Of a DNA stretch of 64,000 bases, positions 9,530 through 18,234 are shown in pieces (position 1 is the first letter of the stretch; each line of letters starts with the position of its first letter). Below the pieces are notes generated by a model. That model had not been told where the DNA came from and did not search any database. It saw only the letters and a program-made list of their open reading frames with translations. Location: contig CAIRSA010000003.1 of assembly GCA_903881085.1 (NCBI GenBank), positions 1-64,000 on the forward strand, given 5' to 3'. The DNA comes from an uncultured Acidobacteriia bacterium. GTDB taxonomy: Bacteria > Acidobacteriota > Terriglobia > Bryobacterales > Bryobacteraceae. Both the position numbers and the translations under genes were made by a program.

Positions 9530-10396
9530 ATGATTCAAATCATTTCCGCCCGCTTCTTTTTAGCCGGGCTTTGCGCGGTAGGCGCAGCGAATTCCGCATG
9601 GGGACAAACACCCCCCGCTGCACCGACCTATCTGCAACTCGAGCGCACCGTTAAACCCACCGAGGCCTTGAACGCCACCACCATCGCCATACCGCCCGCG
9701 CTTGCGCCGGCACTGGCATCCGGCTCAATGGAGATTCGTGAGCAGATCAACTACAACGGCACCATGCTGGCAGAGGCGATGTTCGTTGTGACAACAGGAT
9801 CAACCTCGCCCACGGTGCTCACCACTTTGCCGCAGCAATCACTGATCACAACGACGCAAATCGTCGTCGACAGGGTCTATGTTGCCGCCACTCCATTAGC
9901 CACCATGATGTTTGTCGGAACCGTAGTCTCCAATCAGCCGGCCAGTCCGTTTGGGAATCTCACAGGAGTCCCGGCCAGCCTCAGCTTTGCCTATTCCGGC
10001 GACAAGACAGCCAAGTTCACCAGCATTGTAACGACTTCCGCCGGCATCGTCACCAGCTACTCCTCGGCTGGAGTTGGCGTCTTAAACTTCCCGCCGGTTC
10101 CGCCGCCAGTCATCCCGGCCATTGGCCCGCAGATCGTCATCACGCCCGCGAATCAAACGGCATTCATGAAGTTCCAGACTCTGGATGCATCGGCCACAAC
10201 GGATCCAAATGGTCTCCCGATGTCCTTTGTGTGGAGATCAGTCAATAAGTCAGTAGCATTTGCCAACCCGAATAACGCCGTTGTGTCCGTCCAGCTTACA
10301 GAGGGCGCAGGCGACTACATTTTTGAGGTCACGGTTACCAACACTGCAGGTAACTCGGCGAAGGCAACGACAACCATCAGTTACGTCGGCCACTAA
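9530..10396 (+). CDS. Secreted protein with a C-terminal PKD-like domain
   Basis: This 288-residue protein has a good Shine-Dalgarno (GGAGG 6 bases before ATG) and a signal peptide ending ANSAWGQ. The middle is Thr/Ala/Ser-rich. A proline stretch at about 187-197 leads into a PKD/K319-like immunoglobulin fold domain at about 200-285, with DPNGLPMSFVWRSV and GDYIFEVTVTNTAGN. PKD domains usually mediate protein or carbohydrate contacts outside the cell. I do not recognise the N-terminal region. A strong stem-loop at 10419 follows the stop, so it is probably a single-gene transcript. Confidence 0.75.
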   Translation: MIQIISARFFLAGLCAVGAANSAWGQTPPAAPTYLQLERTVKPTEALNATTIAIPPALAPALASGSMEIREQINYNGTMLAEAMFVVTTGSTSPTVLTTLPQQSLITTTQIVVDRVYVAATPLATMMFVGTVVSNQPASPFGNLTGVPASLSFAYSGDKTAKFTSIVTTSAGIVTSYSSAGVGVLNFPPVPPPVIPAIGPQIVITPANQTAFMKFQTLDASATTDPNGLPMSFVWRSVNKSVAFANPNNAVVSVQLTEGAGDYIFEVTVTNTAGNSAKATTTISYVGH

Positions 10397-10418
10397 CCGC
10401 TGATTCGTACCCTAGGCA

Positions 10419-10453
10419 GGCTCGGTGAGCAGCAGGCATCTTCTCACCGAGCC
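10419..10453 (+). terminator. Stem-loop after the PKD-like gene
   Basis: Positions 10419-10429 (GGCTCGGTGAG) and 10443-10453 (CTCACCGAGCC) form a perfect 11-bp stem with a 13-base loop, 22 bases past the stop codon. There is no U-run after it, so it may be a Rho-independent terminator of the U-less kind or an mRNA-stabilising hairpin. Confidence 0.5.
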
Positions 10454-10547
10454 GCGACCGTTAGGAAGCGGTCCGGCTGGCGCTTGTCGCCGCAACGAGT
10501 CATGATAGGAGAAGAAACCCGGCTTCCCTGACTTGAGATCTTTCTCT

Positions 10548-11198
10548 ATGACTGTTGATTACGTCTGTACGGATCGCGAAGAGGAAATCGCGAATAGCAT
10601 CACCCATGGCTTGGGCGCGGTGCTTAGTGTGGCGGGCTTAGTGGCGTTGGTTGCCATTACCGCGTCGCGCGGGACAAGTTTGCAGGTGGTGGCCTGCGCC
10701 GTCTATGGCGCCAGCCTTGTATTGCTCTATCTGTCTTCCACCCTCTATCACGCATTGACACACCTGCGCGCAAAAGAGGTATTTCGAATCCTGGATCATT
10801 CGGCTATTTTTTTGCTCATCGCCGGCACCTATACGCCGTTCACTTTGGTGACGCTGCGTGGTGCTGTTGGCTGGGCACTGTTTGGAGTGGTGTGGTCTGT
10901 GGCTCTTTTGGGGATCGCCTTCAAGTGCTTCTTTACCGGCCGGCTGCATACGTTGTCGACCGCGCTCTATATCGGCATGGGGTGGATTGCAGTGGCAGCG
11001 GTTCGCCCGTTGTTGCATTCGCTGCCATGGCAGGGGTTTCTACTCTTGTTGGCCGGGGGACTGCTTTACACCGCTGGCGTCATTTTCTTTTTACAACGCT
11101 GGAGATACGCCCACGCCATCTGGCACCTGTTCGTGCTGGCGGGCAGTGTCAGTCATTTCCTGGCCATATTCCTCTACGTAATTCCCCCCGCGGCATGA
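10548..11198 (+). CDS. Hemolysin III / YqfA family seven-helix membrane protein
   Basis: This HlyIII (PAQR-like, TrhA/YqfA) family protein is 216 residues from ATG at 10548. It has about seven transmembrane helices and the family signatures EEIANSITHGLGA, SSTLYHALTH, LDHSAIFLLIAGTYTPF and WHLFVLAGSVSHF. These include the His and Asp residues that form the metal site in this superfamily. E. coli YqfA (TrhA) is linked to membrane homeostasis; real hemolysin activity is not established for most members. An in-frame TTG lies at 10533, but ATG at 10548 gives the conserved N-terminus. The gene is not clearly part of an operon. Confidence 0.9.
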   Translation: MTVDYVCTDREEEIANSITHGLGAVLSVAGLVALVAITASRGTSLQVVACAVYGASLVLLYLSSTLYHALTHLRAKEVFRILDHSAIFLLIAGTYTPFTLVTLRGAVGWALFGVVWSVALLGIAFKCFFTGRLHTLSTALYIGMGWIAVAAVRPLLHSLPWQGFLLLLAGGLLYTAGVIFFLQRWRYAHAIWHLFVLAGSVSHFLAIFLYVIPPAA

Positions 11199-11265
11199 AG
11201 CTCCGCCGCCTGCCTGCCCAAGGATACTGGTGGCCATTTTTCCATCGGTGTTACCATGAAGTTTA

Positions 11266-11814
11266 ATGACATCGGGATCCCTCCGCACCATTTTGTGCCC
11301 CATTGTCTTTTTGCTTGTCGCTCCGCTGGGGCAACCATTAAGATCCGCGACCATCTCACCACGTGAATACCGCCTGCGTTTCTTTCACACCCATAGCAAC
11401 GAACGGCTCGATATCGTTTACCGGCGGGGCGAGACTTACTTGCCGGAATCGTTAGCCAAACTCGACCGCTATCTGCGCGACAGCTGGACTGGAGAGGTGC
11501 ACCACTTCGACCCTCACCTGTTCGACCTGCTCTATGATCTGACGTCGTCCGTGAAGGACGATGGCGGCGAGATCCATGTCGTATGCGGGTACCGCACGCC
11601 AGCGAGCAATGAAACCCTGCGTTCGCGCAGTGCGAACACGGGCGTGGCGAAGAACAGTCTGCACATGCGGGCGGAAGCCATTGACATCCGGCTACCAGGA
11701 GTTGCCACAGCGAAAGTGCGGGATGCCGCGCTGCAACTGCGGCGAGGGGGCGTCGGCTATTATCGCGCCTCTAACTTCATCCATGTCGACGTAGGCCCCG
11801 TACGCCAGTGGTAG
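11266..11814 (+). CDS. YcbK/MepK-like M15A murein endopeptidase (DUF882)
   Basis: This 182-residue exported protein has an N-terminal hydrophobic leader and a DUF882/peptidase M15A domain. Zinc-site signatures are present: SLHMRAEAIDIR (His...Asp) near residue 132 and FIHVDVGPVR (His-x-Asp) at the C-terminus. CGYRTPASNE matches the family's conserved loop. E. coli MepK (YcbK) cleaves 3-3 peptide cross-links in peptidoglycan, the bonds made by L,D-transpeptidases. The next gene, convergent and 15 bases away, is a YcbB-type L,D-transpeptidase, so the two probably act on the same cross-links. The specific bond cleaved is inferred. Confidence 0.85.
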   Translation: MTSGSLRTILCPIVFLLVAPLGQPLRSATISPREYRLRFFHTHSNERLDIVYRRGETYLPESLAKLDRYLRDSWTGEVHHFDPHLFDLLYDLTSSVKDDGGEIHVVCGYRTPASNETLRSRSANTGVAKNSLHMRAEAIDIRLPGVATAKVRDAALQLRRGGVGYYRASNFIHVDVGPVRQW

Positions 11815-11829
11815 CTGACCGGCAGCCGA

Positions 11830-13500
11830 TCATTTAGGATACGGATAACCCTTCGCAAGCGCGGTCTGCAGGGCCGTATCGTATTTGTAGATGTCGTCAA
11901 AGAAGTGGACCAGTCCGTCTTCCAGCACGACGGACGTGAGGTAAACAATCAGGACCGGAATCGGATGGGTGAGATTTACCCGCTCGGTTTCACTCGCACT
12001 CATCGCCGCCTGAATCCGCTCCGGAGTCCATCCAGGATTGTCGCGCAGCACCCATGCCGCGAGTTCAGCGGGCTTTTCCAACCGGATACAGCCGTGGCTG
12101 AAATCGCGCCGCGACTGCGCAAAGAATTCAGGAGCGGGCGTATCGTGCATGTACACGCTGTAGCTGTTGGGAAAGAGAAACAGCACGCGGCCAAGCGCGT
12201 TCATGGGACCGGGAATCTGCCGCAGGAAGAGTTTGCCGGCCCGTAGTTGGCTCACTGCGTCTTTGGCGACAACCACTTTTTGGCGGCTATCAACGATTTC
12301 GAAGCCTTTCTTCGTTACGTAGTTGGGGTCCTTCAGCATCTGCGGAATCAGGTCCGAGCGTACGATGGAAAGCGGGACCGCCCAATACGGCCTGAAGACC
12401 ACCTGCGACATTGAGTTGGCAAACACAGGCGTATCGTGGCCGTAGGAGTTTCCTACAATGACGTTCATCGTCACCGCAACTTTGAAATCCTTGTCGTAGG
12501 CTCGAAGACGGAATTCCGGGATGTTCACGGTGATGGGCGCCTTCTGGTACGCCTCTGGCATCCAACGCCACCTTTCCAGCGTCAATTGTATTTGCCGCAT
12601 CCTGCTGCTCAAAGGAACGTTTAGGCCGGCCAGGGTCTGGACGCCAATTCGTCCATCCGGATCATGGCCATGCCGGCGCTGAAAGTTCTTCACGGAGTCT
12701 ACCAGAGCAGGTTCGTAAATGGTCCCATCGGCGGAGACATCGGCGTCAGCCGGCAGGTCGCCAAGCAGCCGCAACAACCGCGCAAGCCGTGGGACTCCGG
12801 AGTAAGCGCCGCCGGGATCAAGTGTCTTCGTCAGAGGCGGGAGCAACTCTCCGTCATCCTTTTTCGCCATCGCCGTGTAGTTTTGCAGTGCTTGCAGCGC
12901 ACGGCGGTAGCCGGGATAGGGCGGCTCCACTTGTGCCACTACTCCTGCGACGTCGGTCGCGGATACAACACGATCTTTGAGAAACTCGGACAGATCGTAT
13001 TTCTTTGACTGCTCGTCAAAGGCGAAGTCCAAATGCTTGGGGTTCACCTTACCGATGTGGAGATCGGAGATGTACCTCATTGCACAAACGGTAAGCTCCA
13101 CATCGAATTTCACGGCATTCGCCTCCGCCGGTTGCCGTGTAGCGGGTTTCAAGCCGGCTAGCCGTGCGCTCCAACGTGGGCCGTCGTAGTCGTCCGGAGA
13201 GAGGCCCTTTCTATCGGCATCGGTGATGAGTGCGATCAGTTGCCGCGCTTGCGTAGTGGGCTCTCCATCCTTGACCCACGATAAAGTGCTTCCATTTGAC
13301 TCGTAGAACTTCTTTACGGATTTGGTGTAATCGCTAAAATCGGGCCAGCGCATGTCGGAGTCAGCACTGCCGATGGCTTTATGCAGCAGCGCCTGGCCGC
13401 CCGTGGGCGGAGCGGGCGATTTCGCTGTTTGCGAGCAGCCCGAGAGTAGTCCAGCGGCAATCAACGCCAGTATGGCTCTCGCGCGAGTTAGTGTTTTCAT
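11830..13500 (-). CDS. YcbB-type L,D-transpeptidase lipoprotein
   Basis: This 556-residue murein L,D-transpeptidase forms 3-3 cross-links or anchors envelope proteins. Start ATG 13500 is chosen because it follows AGGAAG and yields a lipoprotein leader with lipobox LLSGC. The order is an N-terminal scaffold domain, a peptidoglycan-binding domain at about 255-310 (DSVKNFQRRHGHDPDGRIG), and a YkuD catalytic domain with SHGCIRLEKP (catalytic Cys near residue 471). Length and order match E. coli YcbB (LdtD). It is the last gene of a minus-strand run that starts with an ABC exporter. Translation would begin 29 bases after the ATPase stop codon, so it is probably co-transcribed. Confidence 0.9.
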   Translation of the reverse strand: MKTLTRARAILALIAAGLLSGCSQTAKSPAPPTGGQALLHKAIGSADSDMRWPDFSDYTKSVKKFYESNGSTLSWVKDGEPTTQARQLIALITDADRKGLSPDDYDGPRWSARLAGLKPATRQPAEANAVKFDVELTVCAMRYISDLHIGKVNPKHLDFAFDEQSKKYDLSEFLKDRVVSATDVAGVVAQVEPPYPGYRRALQALQNYTAMAKKDDGELLPPLTKTLDPGGAYSGVPRLARLLRLLGDLPADADVSADGTIYEPALVDSVKNFQRRHGHDPDGRIGVQTLAGLNVPLSSRMRQIQLTLERWRWMPEAYQKAPITVNIPEFRLRAYDKDFKVAVTMNVIVGNSYGHDTPVFANSMSQVVFRPYWAVPLSIVRSDLIPQMLKDPNYVTKKGFEIVDSRQKVVVAKDAVSQLRAGKLFLRQIPGPMNALGRVLFLFPNSYSVYMHDTPAPEFFAQSRRDFSHGCIRLEKPAELAAWVLRDNPGWTPERIQAAMSASETERVNLTHPIPVLIVYLTSVVLEDGLVHFFDDIYKYDTALQTALAKGYPYPK

Positions 13501-13528
13501 TTCTTCCTGTCGCAAATCAGTGGCCCCG

Positions 13529-14257
13529 TCAACCCTTCGCGGCCGAGGCAAGAGAGTGTTCAACTTTGGCGACTTGCCGCATCCGCCCATCCTCGATCGA
13601 TAGGATGCGATCTGCCTCGTGGGCCAAGCGTTCATCGTGCGTGACCATCACAAAAGCCACCCCGGTTTCCGCGCTCATCTGGCGCATCAAGCGAAATACA
13701 TCTTCGCCGGAACGGCTGTCCAGATTTCCGGTAGGCTCATCGGCGAGGACGATTTTGGGATGGTTGGCCAAGGCACGCACAACGGCGCAGCGCTGGTTCT
13801 GACCACCGCTCATTGTGTCGGGGTATTTGTGAAGCTGTTCACCCAGGCCAACCCTCGTGAGTAAAGTTTTGATCCATTCGGTTTCTTCCGCAGTCGCCAA
13901 ACCGCTCCTGACAAGGATCGGAAGCAAGGCATTCTCCAGACATGTCAACTCTTCCAGCAGAAAGTGCGCCTGGAACACAAAGCCTACAACCTGGCTACGA
14001 AGAATCGCCAGGCCGTCATCGTTCAGCTTTGAGATGTCCACACCATCGATCTTGACAAGCCCTTCCGTAGGAACATCGAGCGCGCCGAGGATGTTCAGCA
14101 ACGTCGACTTACCGCTGCCTGACTGGCCGATAATGGCGAGAAACTCGCCGGCGGCCACCTGGAAATCGATGCCAAAGAGAACCGGAGTGGGGACTTTACC
14201 GAGGTAGGATTTCTTGAGGCCCACCGTTTCAATCACCAATTCAACGGCGGCGCTCAT
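13529..14257 (-). CDS. ABC transporter ATPase (MacB/LolD-type)
   Basis: This 242-residue nucleotide-binding subunit has Walker A GQSGSGKST (about 44-52), Q-loop region FVFQAHFL, signature MSGGQNQR, Walker B IVLADEPTGNLDS and H-switch VMVTHD. The ADEPTGNLDS form is typical of the LolD/MacB/FtsE group that works with FtsX-fold permeases. Its start overlaps the stop of the permease gene by four bases (ATGA), so the two are translationally coupled. It should power a periplasm-facing mechanotransmission exporter or lipoprotein-release-type system together with the next two genes. The substrate is unknown. Confidence 0.93.
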   Translation of the reverse strand: MSAAVELVIETVGLKKSYLGKVPTPVLFGIDFQVAAGEFLAIIGQSGSGKSTLLNILGALDVPTEGLVKIDGVDISKLNDDGLAILRSQVVGFVFQAHFLLEELTCLENALLPILVRSGLATAEETEWIKTLLTRVGLGEQLHKYPDTMSGGQNQRCAVVRALANHPKIVLADEPTGNLDSRSGEDVFRLMRQMSAETGVAFVMVTHDERLAHEADRILSIEDGRMRQVAKVEHSLASAAKG

Positions 14258-15513
14258 CGCATCGCATCCACAGGGTTCATCCTGGCGGCGCTTCGCGCGG
14301 GGATGATAGCGGCCAACACAGTGGAAAACGTTGCCGCGCCCATAGCGGCGAGAACATACAGCGGGTCAAGCAGCAATGGGAAAAGTGATTCAGGGGTGGC
14401 TCCGGCATGCACGGCTACCTGTTTCGGCAGACTGAGCAGATACACGACAGCGCATCCGAAAACTGCCCCGGTTGCACTGCCTGCAAGTGCGATGCCCAGC
14501 CCTTCCAGCAGGAAGACCAGCAGGATCTGGCTACTCCGCGCTCCAATGCTCTTCAAGATGCCAATCTGCTTGGCTTTCCGCTGCACGGATACGATCAGTA
14601 CAGATGCGATGGCGAACGAGGACGCGATCAACGTGAATCCGGCGATCAGATAGGCCGAGGCCGCCTGCGCCTGCAGCGAGGTGACGAACGTTGGAAATTC
14701 GCTCGACCATGATTTCGCATCGCAATTGAGCAAGGCGGCGATTTGCGCGGTGACAGCGTCAGCGCCATAGATATCGAAGACCTTCACGTAGACGATGTTC
14801 ACCGAATTACCGATTCCCAACATACTCTGGCCCGTGCGAAGAGTCACATACGCGGCTCCGCGGCCTTGTCCTTTTGAGTAAATGCCTGCGATGCGAAGCG
14901 GCTCGGGTATTCCGGAGACGGAAGTGATGCGGATGCGGTCGCCAACACCAACGTTCAAATCTTTCGCCAGCTCATAATCGATCACCGTCTCGTCTGCGGA
15001 AAGTCCCTGATAGTGGCCGCCGAGCAGATCCTTTGTGACAGGCGTGATGAGTTCCTGTTGGGCAGGATCGGCTCCAATCAGCGCTACACCCACTGGATTG
15101 GCGCCTTTCGATGCGAACCCTTGCCCGGCGACGGCCGGTGTGACCACACGGACATTAGGAATGGAACTGGCAACCGTCAGCACGGTGCGCCAATCATCGA
15201 TGTTCTTCAGTTGCGGCGCCTGCATCTCCGCCCGCGACGAACTGACGCCGCCTTCGCCAGCCGGAATGTCGGCATAAGGGATGGGCTTTCCTTCTGGGAC
15301 TTGAATGGTCACGTGCGGGATAGCGTCCGTTAGAAGCGCCGTCAAGCGGCGCTGAAGTCCAAAAATCAGTCCCATAATGAAGATGACAATAATCACTCCG
15401 GAAGCGACTGCAGCGATGGTCAACCACGTCTGGCCGCCGCCGGAGCGCAGGTGCCGCCAGGCTAGTTGTCCTTCGAAGCGGATTTGCCGCGGTAGTAGGG
15501 TGCTGGGAGTCAG
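14254..15513 (-). CDS. ABC transporter permease (FtsX/MacB fold), probable CTG start
   Basis: This inner-membrane permease has one N-terminal helix, a periplasmic MacB-PCD-like domain, then three C-terminal helices with the FtsX pattern (KQIGILKSIGARSSQI, INPVDAMR-type tail). The first ordinary start is TTG at 15423, but that begins inside the first helix (LTIAAVASGVIIVIF). The same frame stays open for 30 more codons and encodes RFEGQLAWRHLRSGGGQTW, the normal cytoplasmic lead of this family. No ATG, GTG or TTG exists there. A CTG at 15513 follows GAGAGG at good spacing and is the best start, giving 419 residues. The extended start is an inference. Confidence 0.8.
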   Translation of the reverse strand: MTPSTLLPRQIRFEGQLAWRHLRSGGGQTWLTIAAVASGVIIVIFIMGLIFGLQRRLTALLTDAIPHVTIQVPEGKPIPYADIPAGEGGVSSSRAEMQAPQLKNIDDWRTVLTVASSIPNVRVVTPAVAGQGFASKGANPVGVALIGADPAQQELITPVTKDLLGGHYQGLSADETVIDYELAKDLNVGVGDRIRITSVSGIPEPLRIAGIYSKGQGRGAAYVTLRTGQSMLGIGNSVNIVYVKVFDIYGADAVTAQIAALLNCDAKSWSSEFPTFVTSLQAQAASAYLIAGFTLIASSFAIASVLIVSVQRKAKQIGILKSIGARSSQILLVFLLEGLGIALAGSATGAVFGCAVVYLLSLPKQVAVHAGATPESLFPLLLDPLYVLAAMGAATFSTVLAAIIPARSAARMNPVDAMR

Positions 15514-15525
15514 ATGAAAGCCTCT

Positions 15526-16869
15526 CTATTGTTTGGTGCGAACGGAATCGCCTGCCTGTATCTTCATCGGATTCACAATCACCGAATTTGACGCGTCCAA
15601 TCCGGCCAAGACGGGAACGCCTTTTTCTGTGGGAGGGCGCGTGACAACAATCTTTTCCACTGCTCGATCTTCCTGGACGGTCAGGACGATAGTGCGGTCG
15701 CCTGACCGCCGCAGCGCGGTAGCAGGAACGAGCAAGCGCTCCGCAGCCTGGCTCGTGATCAGGTTCACATTCAACGTTTGGCCTGTTTTCAGCCATGCCG
15801 GAGGATTGATCGGCCGCAGTTTGAGAGACACCGTGCCGCGTATGCGGTTCACCGCTGGCGAAATCTCCTTCAATCTGGCCTCAAAAGTCTCATTCGAAAA
15901 CGCGGCGGCGGACACCAGAGCCGTCTGTCCGATGGAAATATCGGCGAGATTGCTTTCATCCAGCTCAACACGAATCTCAAGATCGTTACTTACAATGCTG
16001 AATAATCCAAGGGCATCGACATTCTGGCCGAGTTCCACATTCACTGCGGTAATGACGCCGCTGAATGGCGCCAAGATGGTGGCCTCGCTGGCCTGCTGGC
16101 GGACGACGAGCAGGGCTTGTGAGGCTTCCGTTAAGCGGTCGAGCGCCAACTCGACATCCTCCTTTCGGGGCGTGGCTTGCAGTGTTTGAAGTTGAGCCTC
16201 GGCCAACCGGGTGGAAGCGGTTCCCGAACGCTGCTTCGCTTCCGCAGTATTCAATGAAGCGGTGGAAGTATCCAGATCGCTTTTTGAGATCACGCCGGCT
16301 TTCCCCAACTCCTGATTGCGTTTTTGCGTCGTCCGCGCCAAATTCAATTCCGCAACGGCTTGGTCGGCTAAAGCGCGGCCCTGGTTCACCTGCATCTGCG
16401 CTGCTTGTAGTTCAGAGGGAAGCGGTCCACGGGACGTTTGCTTCAGTTGGGCGCGCGCCGTATTCACGGCAGTTTCCGCCTGCCGCACTTGCGCCTCAGT
16501 AACATTGTTCTTCAGAACGGCGAGCGGCTCGCCCGCTTTTACGTGATCCCCCAATTCCGCCATCAGCCGCACAACAGCGCCGTTGAACGATGCGCCGATG
16601 ACCGATTCCTTTACCCCCGCCACCAGGCCGCTGCTGGCGATGGTTTCTTTCACCGGCGTCATCACCGGGTGAACCACGGTGACCTCAACCGGCCGGTGCT
16701 TGAACCAATAGACCGCGGCGCCAAGCACGCACGCCAGAAGCACGGCCGCAACCACGCCCCGCCACAAAGCTCTCTTGAACTTGGGTCTTTTGAGATAGGC
16801 GCTATCTGTGACCAGCGCGTGCGGCGAATCGCCCACCGGTTCCTTCTTTAGCACTGGAACAGACGTCAT
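15526..16869 (-). CDS. HlyD/MacA-type periplasmic adaptor subunit
   Basis: This 447-residue membrane-fusion protein has one N-terminal transmembrane helix (GVVAAVLLACVLGAAVYWF) after a ~45-residue cytoplasmic lead. It continues with a barrel-sandwich (lipoyl-like) half, a long alpha-helical hairpin at about 100-215, and the returning lipoyl and beta-barrel domains (ILAPFSGVITAVNVELGQNV). ATG 16869 is preceded by GAGGAAAAAGCGGA and overlaps the stop of the upstream gene by four bases. It should bridge the permease encoded next to an outer-membrane channel. No TolC-like gene is in the window. The helical region length fits MacA/HlyD-like adaptors. Confidence 0.9.
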   Translation of the reverse strand: MTSVPVLKKEPVGDSPHALVTDSAYLKRPKFKRALWRGVVAAVLLACVLGAAVYWFKHRPVEVTVVHPVMTPVKETIASSGLVAGVKESVIGASFNGAVVRLMAELGDHVKAGEPLAVLKNNVTEAQVRQAETAVNTARAQLKQTSRGPLPSELQAAQMQVNQGRALADQAVAELNLARTTQKRNQELGKAGVISKSDLDTSTASLNTAEAKQRSGTASTRLAEAQLQTLQATPRKEDVELALDRLTEASQALLVVRQQASEATILAPFSGVITAVNVELGQNVDALGLFSIVSNDLEIRVELDESNLADISIGQTALVSAAAFSNETFEARLKEISPAVNRIRGTVSLKLRPINPPAWLKTGQTLNVNLITSQAAERLLVPATALRRSGDRTIVLTVQEDRAVEKIVVTRPPTEKGVPVLAGLDASNSVIVNPMKIQAGDSVRTKQ

Positions 16870-17381
16870 TCCGCTTTTTCCTCCACGTCGTTGAACGCAC
16901 TGGCTACGGCGCTGGATTTCGCCCTGAATGCCCGGCCATCCCCATATGGCAAAAACTTTGAGTAACGGGAATGAGGGTGAACCAATGGATGAGCATGCTT
17001 GATGGGACAAAAATACTGTTCCGTTCGCGCGGCAATTTCAGTCACCATCGGGAGTAACCCGTTGGTGTAGGAGCAATAAATGCACCCCGCTTTTTCAATT
17101 GTGTTCAGGTAGGCAAGCCGGCCTCGATCAAAGGTAATGTAGTCCTTCCGGCGCACTTTAGGAATGCCATGGATCGGGAAGCATACTGACTGGTAGATGG
17201 CCACCGCAACGTCAAGCAACACGAACGGGAGCGCGCAGGCGTAGATCACCGGCGCGGAGAAGATGACCGCCATCCGGGCATTGCGAATATGCCTCCAGCT
17301 GGATATCCTGAGCCGGCGGTGATCGGCTGGTGTTTCTGGCGAGGAGGGCAGAGGCGCCTGGCTGATGCAAGGTTTTTCCAT
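16866..17381 (-). CDS. Conserved Cys-rich membrane-anchored protein, unknown function
   Basis: This is a 171-residue protein. A central hydrophobic segment (AVIFSAPVIYACALPFVLLDVAVAIYQ) is followed by a soluble part with FPIHGIPKVRRKDYITFDR, the pair CIYCSY (C-x2-C) and YFCPIKH. The clustered Cys and His residues suggest a metal site or a redox pair. I recall similar small proteins in other bacteria but no function. The first codon of the open frame is TTG (17387); ATG at 17381 is preferred. Its stop overlaps the adaptor gene start, so it is part of the same operon. Confidence 0.7.
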   Translation of the reverse strand: MEKPCISQAPLPSSPETPADHRRLRISSWRHIRNARMAVIFSAPVIYACALPFVLLDVAVAIYQSVCFPIHGIPKVRRKDYITFDRGRLAYLNTIEKAGCIYCSYTNGLLPMVTEIAARTEQYFCPIKHAHPLVHPHSRYSKFLPYGDGRAFRAKSSAVASAFNDVEEKAE

Positions 17382-17433
17382 ATTCAATCCAATCGCCTAA
17401 AGTCCGCCCGCTTCCGAAATGCCACCCACATCG

Positions 17434-18234
17434 TCAACGGGCGCTTTGCGCAAACGTAGCCTGATGCTTGGTTTCAGCAATCCAATAGGGGGGCCGGCCG
17501 TAATGAAAGTACAACCGGTTTTCGTATTCGCGCGAAATAGGCAAGGACTCGTCGTATTCCGGGCAGGATTTGATCGCTTCGCGTGTCGTGGCAACAAAGA
17601 CCTTCGAGTCCTCCCAACTAACCCGCTCCACCCAGGCCGGAGAAAGGAGCACTTTCTTGCCAGGCCACCAATTGACAGTAGCGACTTCGAGATAGCGGAT
17701 GGCCCAGGCGCTATCGTCCACGATGAACTCATCCACGTGGCCAATTTCGCCGTCCGCCGCTTCAATTTGATAACCTTTGACGTCCGCAGTGGTGCGCAGA
17801 TGCGAATCCAGCGACTGTGCCTGTCTGCGTTCGGCCTGTTCTACCAGGGCGCTCGCAAAAGGAGTAGCAAGCTCGGCCGGGTAATAGGATGGACCCCACA
17901 TATAGGGGCCGTCCCAATAATAGGGGTAGCCGTAATAGCCGAAGTAATCTGCTTCATGCTGTCTGGAAACAGGACGGTGCAAATCGATGTCGGGGCTACC
18001 CTCGACCTGTTTTTTGGTCATTGCCACATGCACGCACCTGGATTCCCAGTTCACATTGATGACGGAAATTGGCGAGATGAGCACACTCCGGTCCACAAGC
18101 CAATTGCCGGTTTCCACGGTCAGGTAGCGGATCGCCCAAGTCTCGTCGTCGAAATAGAGTTGATCTACGGTTCCGATTTCGCCGTCGCTGGCCAGGATCG
18201 AAAGACCCTTCAGGTTCTTGGAATGAGTGAACAT
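17434..18234 (-). CDS. Protein with two PRC-barrel domains
   Basis: This 266-residue protein has two PRC-barrel domains, at about 4-80 (LKGLSILASDGEIGTVDQLYFDD) and about 150-230 (GYQIEAADGEIGHVDEFIVDD). The two halves are clearly duplicated: both contain the WAIRYL and VLLSP stretches. A Tyr/Pro/Trp-rich linker joins them. PRC-barrels occur in photosynthetic reaction centre H subunits, RimM and many stress or RNA-related proteins. ATG 18234 is chosen because AGGGAAGG precedes it. It heads the minus-strand run leading to the exporter. The gap of 46 bases to the next gene allows co-transcription. Confidence 0.85.
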   Translation of the reverse strand: MFTHSKNLKGLSILASDGEIGTVDQLYFDDETWAIRYLTVETGNWLVDRSVLISPISVINVNWESRCVHVAMTKKQVEGSPDIDLHRPVSRQHEADYFGYYGYPYYWDGPYMWGPSYYPAELATPFASALVEQAERRQAQSLDSHLRTTADVKGYQIEAADGEIGHVDEFIVDDSAWAIRYLEVATVNWWPGKKVLLSPAWVERVSWEDSKVFVATTREAIKSCPEYDESLPISREYENRLYFHYGRPPYWIAETKHQATFAQSAR

